Assembly: GCA_900319035.1 (NCBI GenBank)
Contig: ONMU01000018.1
Coordinates: 1-36,839 of the forward strand
Direction: 5' to 3'
DNA: 36,839 nt
Source of the DNA: an uncultured Bacteroidales bacterium
Lineage (GTDB): Bacteria > Bacteroidota > Bacteroidia > Bacteroidales > Paludibacteraceae
Below, in pieces: positions 32,896 through 36,839 of the stretch; positions within the stretch are counted from its first letter, which is position 1, and the number at the start of each line of letters is the position of its first letter. Below the pieces are notes generated by a model that did no database searches, was not told the DNA's origin, and saw only the letters and a program-made list of their open reading frames with translations. Both the position numbers and the translations under genes were made by a program.

Positions 32896-32934
32896 CGATT
32901 TTTTAATGTTTTTTGAATCATTTTTAACATATAT

Positions 32935-32951
32935 AACGTTCTTTGAACGTT
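32935..32951. promoter_or_regulatory. operator-like inverted repeat
   Basis: AACGTTC-TTT-GAACGTT is a perfect 7-bp inverted repeat in the gap between the DUF3987 gene and the 126-aa gene. A nearby direct repeat ATAAGTTG (from 32964) adds further structure. It may be a repressor site; no evidence beyond the symmetry. Confidence 0.45.
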
Positions 32952-33025
32952 AAAATCGTTAGAGATAAGTTGATCATAAGTTGGATATACGTTAGTTATT
33001 GTCCTACCCTTTACCTACCCACACC

Positions 33026-34363
33026 CTATGCAACTGCTAAGCGTTTCTTAAACACACCATGTCTGATTTTGATAATGGTTCCATTGTCTTGCCATTCTTC
33101 GCTCCAATTGAAAGCTGTTCGACGACTTATTCCTTGTAATTGTGCTTCATCTACAAGCATCTTACTCTCAAACTCCTCCGGCAACAAACTCAGCAATATC
33201 TGTTTTTGATCCAGCGGCTTCACTTTCGGTGCCTCTATCTTCTCTGTCCCTTTTACCAACTGATATGCCTGCGCCATATGCAATATCAGCTTATTCCCTA
33301 TCATCTCTGCTGTCTGATAATCCACATCCGAGCAAACGAAAGCGTCGTTTATTTTGCCGAATGTCATTCGGCTGTCTGTATGTTCATTCTCCCGCATTGT
33401 ATGCGGGCTTTTTAGTTCGTCTCCTTCTCCGCGTGTTAGCGCGGAGTGTCTCATCGCCGATAGTATCATCGCTATCCTCTCGATATGGACCGCCATTCTT
33501 AGTACCACGGAGTGGAAGTCTTCGCCGAGCATGCGGATGAGGGTCGGATAGGCGGTCTCAAGGTGATGGCCGAGACGGGTACGCTGGTCGGGCGTGAGGC
33601 AGAACTCGCGGGGTTTGGAGAAGAGCAGTTTCTCATAGAGATGATAGAGCTGTTCGGCTGCTGCTTTGATGACATCGCCGGAGTTCTCGGAGGGTTGTAC
33701 ATACTGGCTGTTAAAGGCTTGGTGTTCATCGACGATGAGGGTGAGCAAGCGCGAGAAGTAACCGTTTTCGATAGACGGCACGAGGGCATGGTACTGGCTG
33801 AAGGTACCGGTGAGGACCATGGAGAGTTGCGGGTTCTCGATGACGGACGCTTCTTTGCAACGGGCACGGGAGATAGTCTCGTGCTCAGCCGCTTTACGGA
33901 GCGCGGTGTTGTAGTTCACGGTGGACGATCGCCAGATGTCGGTGATGACCGAACCTTCGGACTCGTGGATATAGCCGCGGCCCTTCTGTTTGGCGAGCGT
34001 CTGGTAGAAAGCCGGGTACGTCGCATCACCCGGGATGATGAGGGGATTCGCCTCGTGAATGGGTTTGACGAGTTCGAGAGCAAGGTTCGCAATACCTTTT
34101 CCGCAAGCCGCCGAACCGACGATGAAGAGTTGCAGGTTCGGGTAATAGCGTTTGGCACCGATACCGTACTTGAAATAAAGGTTCGGGAGCACGCTCGAGC
34201 ACGCGGTAAGTGCGCTCATTAATAACATGTCTTTCTCGGCAGGCGTGTGAGCGAGCAAGAGGACGGATTTCAATAGTTCAGGCAGGTTGTTTACATCCAT
34301 GTTTTCCACGATGTGGAGGTTCGCCTGCTCCTCCGAAGAATTTAGGTTCTGAATTTCATTCAT
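33026..34363 (-). CDS. DUF3987 family protein (VirE/primase-helicase-like)
   Basis: The 445-aa protein carries the DUF3987 pattern seen in mobile-element and phage-like modules of Bacteroidales: a P-loop-like segment LFIVGSAACGKGIA near residue 85, then IHESEGSVI, LRKAAEHETISRARC, PQLSMVLTGTFSQYH and ENGYFSRLL. The C-terminal 70 residues (DQKQILLSLLPEEFESKML, then GISRRTAFNWSEEW) look like a winged-helix or HTH segment. The family resembles the helicase half of replicative primase-helicases. Between SALTR and MTFGK is a charged stretch (about 310-335) that looks inserted. No integrase or primase gene is in the window, so any element is incomplete or degenerate. Confidence 0.8.
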   Translation of the reverse strand: MNEIQNLNSSEEQANLHIVENMDVNNLPELLKSVLLLAHTPAEKDMLLMSALTACSSVLPNLYFKYGIGAKRYYPNLQLFIVGSAACGKGIANLALELVKPIHEANPLIIPGDATYPAFYQTLAKQKGRGYIHESEGSVITDIWRSSTVNYNTALRKAAEHETISRARCKEASVIENPQLSMVLTGTFSQYHALVPSIENGYFSRLLTLIVDEHQAFNSQYVQPSENSGDVIKAAAEQLYHLYEKLLFSKPREFCLTPDQRTRLGHHLETAYPTLIRMLGEDFHSVVLRMAVHIERIAMILSAMRHSALTRGEGDELKSPHTMRENEHTDSRMTFGKINDAFVCSDVDYQTAEMIGNKLILHMAQAYQLVKGTEKIEAPKVKPLDQKQILLSLLPEEFESKMLVDEAQLQGISRRTAFNWSEEWQDNGTIIKIRHGVFKKRLAVA

Positions 34364-34531
34364 AACGTTAAAGGGTTTAAAGGTTAATAATAATCATGAC
34401 GTGAACCAACGAAGTGTTCGCGGCATGAAGAGGAGGAGACGCAACAACTATACGAACTACAGCGTAGTGAAGTCGTTGATTGCCGTTTCCGACGACAAAG
34501 TTACTACAAAAAACGTCCTTTTGAAAGGACA

Positions 34532-34560
34532 CATAAAAAAAAGGACGTCACGTGACGTCA
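34532..34560 (-). terminator. terminator of the 361-aa gene
   Basis: The 16-bp perfect palindrome GACGTCACGTGACGTC (34544-34559) overlaps the stop codon of the upstream gene and is followed on the minus strand by CCTTTTTTTT. A second hairpin (GTCCTTTTGAAAGGAC) lies just beyond at about 34515-34530. Confidence 0.75.
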
Positions 34561-35643
34561 CTTTTTCGCTTTACTTTTCATTCGTTTGCCGAGGGCGTTA
34601 GGATCTATAAACCAGCCAAATAGGAGTGTTAATTGGTGGCAGAAATCTGTCCTTTTATGTGCTTCGAAATATTTTTTGAATTCTTTGTCATATCTGCATC
34701 GCTCGAGGATGTATTTCTTCACTTCCACATAATTATGCTCCGGCGGGACGGGGAGTATATTATCGAGAAAAAACTCCTGCCGGATGTCTTTCTTTTTTGG
34801 GGGAACAGGCGGTTCGATTTTTGTTTTCACGAAATCGATCCATTGGTTCATCCATTTACGGAAGAGGTTGAGTTGGTCCGGCGTGAAATCCTTCATCTCC
34901 TGTTTGAGGTCCTCGTAATTGGTCTCGTGCGCAAGGATATTCTCCTTAAATTCCGCCATCATCACGTTTTTATCGGGAAAGAGAGCGGCATCTTTCTGTG
35001 CGGTATTCGACAGCCACTCCCAGTACCGGCGGATGATCTCTTCCGCCTCCTCGCCCTCAAAGATAAAAGAGGGTTCTTCGGATCGTTGTTCCGGCATCTC
35101 AACGAGTGCATTGACGGCCACGGGATCGGTCCAGTCGATGTGCAAAAACCGTTGCCGAACGGTCTCGGTATATCCGGCATCGAAGAGCCAGTGCGCGAAG
35201 GGCATGTGCCACGTCTCTTTCTCCCATATATGCTCTCCGAACTCCTCGGTCACCAGACGCTGCATGTAAGCGGAGAGCAAGGACATCGCTATACTGAATT
35301 GACGGACATTAGCGCATAAGTCCATGAAGGAAACTTGACCGACCGTGAGTTGGATATAGGCATCGTTTAGTTGGCGGAGCTCCGCCTCGAGATATCCCCA
35401 CCCGTCCGCAATCACTTCCTGCTCATAGCGGGAGAAGAGAAAGTCCTGCTTACGCTCAATATCGAGCGGTATCTCGCGCCGCTCGCCCTCATCGGAATTG
35501 ATCAAGCGCACGCATAACAGCGCGGCCCCCAGAAAGCCCTCGATCTGTATCGGTTCTTCCTTCTCCGAATAGGTATATATCAGCCTATGCGCGTCATAGC
35601 TCAGAGCCGGAGAGAAAGTATAGTTGTCTAATAAATGAATCAT
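34558..35643 (-). CDS. 361-aa hypothetical protein
   Basis: I do not recognise this family. The product starts MIHLLDNYTFSPALSYDAHR and is acidic and helical, with no signal peptide or membrane span. A proline-rich linker (EPPVPPKKK, about 285-293) separates a large N-terminal domain from a C-terminal domain of about 65 residues with YVEVKKYILERCRYDKEFKK and a lysine-rich end. It starts 3 bp after the AraC-type regulator gene, so the two form an operon. A role tied to that regulator is a reasonable guess, nothing more. Confidence 0.75.
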   Translation of the reverse strand: MIHLLDNYTFSPALSYDAHRLIYTYSEKEEPIQIEGFLGAALLCVRLINSDEGERREIPLDIERKQDFLFSRYEQEVIADGWGYLEAELRQLNDAYIQLTVGQVSFMDLCANVRQFSIAMSLLSAYMQRLVTEEFGEHIWEKETWHMPFAHWLFDAGYTETVRQRFLHIDWTDPVAVNALVEMPEQRSEEPSFIFEGEEAEEIIRRYWEWLSNTAQKDAALFPDKNVMMAEFKENILAHETNYEDLKQEMKDFTPDQLNLFRKWMNQWIDFVKTKIEPPVPPKKKDIRQEFFLDNILPVPPEHNYVEVKKYILERCRYDKEFKKYFEAHKRTDFCHQLTLLFGWFIDPNALGKRMKSKAKK

Positions 35644-35646
35644 ATA

Positions 35647-36786
35647 TTACTTCCATTCGGTAGGTGTGGTACCTGTTTCACGTGTGAAGATTTGGGAGAA
35701 GACGCGACGGGAAGAGAAACCGCAACGGTCGGCGACATCTTGGATCTTGAGATCGGGCTGCTCACGCATCAGGCGCTTGGCTTCTTCGATACGCAACCGG
35801 TTAACCCACTGGTAGAACGAGCAACCGTATTCAGAGTTGATGAGTTGGCTTAGATAGGAGCGGTTGAGCGGCAGCACCTGACGCAAGTCCATCAGCTGGA
35901 AATCCGAATGGAGATAGGGTTTTTCGCTTTCGATCCATTTCTCCAATGTAGCCCGATAAGGGGCATTAGCCGAATCCGGTTCTTCCTTCTCTTCCTCCAC
36001 CACCGTACTATGCAACCGCTCCCAGGGGTCGGGACGGTGAAGCACCTGGTCGGTGGTGTAACCGAGGACGAACATGAGGTACCATTGTTGGGTAAACGCA
36101 CGCGCCGGATCATCGCTCACACACAGGTAATAGAACACCAAGGCTGCCAACATGATCATTATGATATATCGTACAATCCACTGCGCGTCAATATTGTCAA
36201 GGGTGGAGAAGTTCTCCTCACACCATTGACGGTACCTGTGTACTCTCCTAAAGCCAACATACAAGAGCCAGATCGGATACAGAGCAATAAAGAGGCGTAA
36301 GTCATCGGGAAGCACATAATCGATGACTCCAAGCACTACCACCGGCAATAAGAACAGCGCACCGCGTCCCCAGTTAAACTTCCCCGGACGCATGGAGATA
36401 CTGGGGTAGATAAACAGCAACCATGCAAACACACAAGCCACCAGCATCGGGGTGCTCTCCATGAGCTCTGAGCCGACCTGAAAAGGATTGGATGCCGTCT
36501 TAAATAACGCTACCATCACCAATTCACAAAGTCCCCACAGGATCAGTATGATTGCCCATACTTTACGGATACGGTTGTTCTCCAGATGTCGCAGGCACAG
36601 CGCTGCGCCGAAGAAACAGACGACCGCGAAAGCAAAACTGAGCGCGGGATTAAGGAAGGAATCAAAGAAATCCTCCGGAATAAGCCGCGAGAGGAAGGTG
36701 CTGAGGATGAGCACCGCCATCAGCACCAACCCGAAGACCGCTTCGGATTTGTAATTATCCCATATGTCTCTAATCCATTTTCCCAA
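35647..36786 (-). CDS. membrane-anchored AraC family transcriptional regulator
   Basis: The protein (379 aa from the TTG at 36786) has about seven to eight hydrophobic spans in its first 230 residues, such as VFGLVLMAVLILSTFL and ALSFAFAVVCFFGAALCL. A cytoplasmic linker follows, then a C-terminal AraC-type helix-turn-helix with LNRSYLSQLINSEYGCSFYQ and IQDVADRCGFSSRRVFSQIF. It probably senses a signal in or across the membrane and binds DNA directly. The start is uncertain. The frame is open to 36834, with an ATG at 36819, but a strong promoter match at 36795-36826 would put the transcript start near 36788. The TTG at 36786 would then be nearly leaderless. Confidence 0.85.
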   Translation of the reverse strand: MGKWIRDIWDNYKSEAVFGLVLMAVLILSTFLSRLIPEDFFDSFLNPALSFAFAVVCFFGAALCLRHLENNRIRKVWAIILILWGLCELVMVALFKTASNPFQVGSELMESTPMLVACVFAWLLFIYPSISMRPGKFNWGRGALFLLPVVVLGVIDYVLPDDLRLFIALYPIWLLYVGFRRVHRYRQWCEENFSTLDNIDAQWIVRYIIMIMLAALVFYYLCVSDDPARAFTQQWYLMFVLGYTTDQVLHRPDPWERLHSTVVEEEKEEPDSANAPYRATLEKWIESEKPYLHSDFQLMDLRQVLPLNRSYLSQLINSEYGCSFYQWVNRLRIEEAKRLMREQPDLKIQDVADRCGFSSRRVFSQIFTRETGTTPTEWK

Positions 36787-36794
36787 AACGACTG

Positions 36795-36826
36795 CAAAGG
36801 TACTGCTTTTTTCTGACATACGCAAA
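36795..36826 (-). promoter_or_regulatory. putative promoter of the AraC regulator gene
   Basis: The minus strand reads TTTG (36826-36823), 20 nt, TACCTTTG (36802-36795). It lies inside the open frame of the regulator, which bears on the choice of start codon. Confidence 0.6.
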
Positions 36827-36839
36827 TAAATCAATTAAA

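Noticed and set aside
34401-34601. 66-aa plus-strand open frame
   Set aside because: GTG start, runs through two terminator hairpins and into the antisense of the 361-aa gene; arginine-rich low-complexity start and no homolog I know.

Overview
The window is about 36.8 kb of a Bacteroidota chromosome, most likely order Bacteroidales. The left edge is the 5' end of a 16S rRNA gene on the minus strand, carrying the GGATGAACGCTAGCGACAGGC-type start typical of that phylum. The gene content agrees: a hybrid two-component system, DUF4827, secreted proteins with short conserved C-terminal tails, and DUF3987. At least six promoters fit the Bacteroidota consensus (TTG, 20 nt, TAnnTTTG), and Shine-Dalgarno sequences are not evident. 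The family cannot be named from this sequence alone.

Layout. (1) 1-700: 16S start, rRNA leader and promoter (minus), an AT-rich divergent intergenic region with an 11-bp tandem repeat, and the rmlA promoter (plus). (2) 728-8722, plus strand: rmlA, an orphan hybrid two-component sensor/regulator, two envelope lipoproteins (FKBP-like and DUF4827-like), a GlmM-type hexosamine-phosphate mutase, surE and a small membrane protein. (3) 8706-15335, minus strand: rsfS-ftsH-M16 peptidase-lpxB, probably one transcription unit from a promoter at 15358-15389. (4) 15390-16440: a hairpin- and repeat-rich region carrying a small retropepsin-like protease gene pair bracketed by copies of a 53-bp palindromic repeat. 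(5) 16451-32307, minus strand: one long putative operon of envelope proteins. In transcription order it holds a lipoprotein 5'-nucleotidase, a lipoprotein with a tRNA-nucleotidyltransferase/poly(A)-polymerase fold, a 76-aa mini-paralog of the next protein's N terminus, a 3069-aa LamG/CarboxypepD-like giant, a FISUMP-like secreted protein, a 47-aa small protein coupled by ATGA overlap, a lipoprotein, and a Dcu C4-dicarboxylate transporter ending at a strong terminator. (6) 32400-36839, minus strand: an accessory-looking block with a 126-aa unknown, a DUF3987 (VirE/primase-helicase-like) protein, a 361-aa unknown and a membrane-anchored AraC regulator.

The most unusual item is the exported class II nucleotidyltransferase. 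It keeps the catalytic GG...DxD motif but has lost the EDxxR base-selecting motif, and it lies directly behind an exported 5'-nucleotidase in a surface-protein operon. The second theme is repeats at gene boundaries. Arrays of different sequence but the same 7-bp period lie in many intergenic gaps, and other arrays (10 and 16-24 bp) have been absorbed into coding regions: the FtsH tail, the middle of LpxB and a lipoprotein signal peptide. In LpxB the base changes avoid stop codons in exactly those repeat copies where a stop would otherwise arise.
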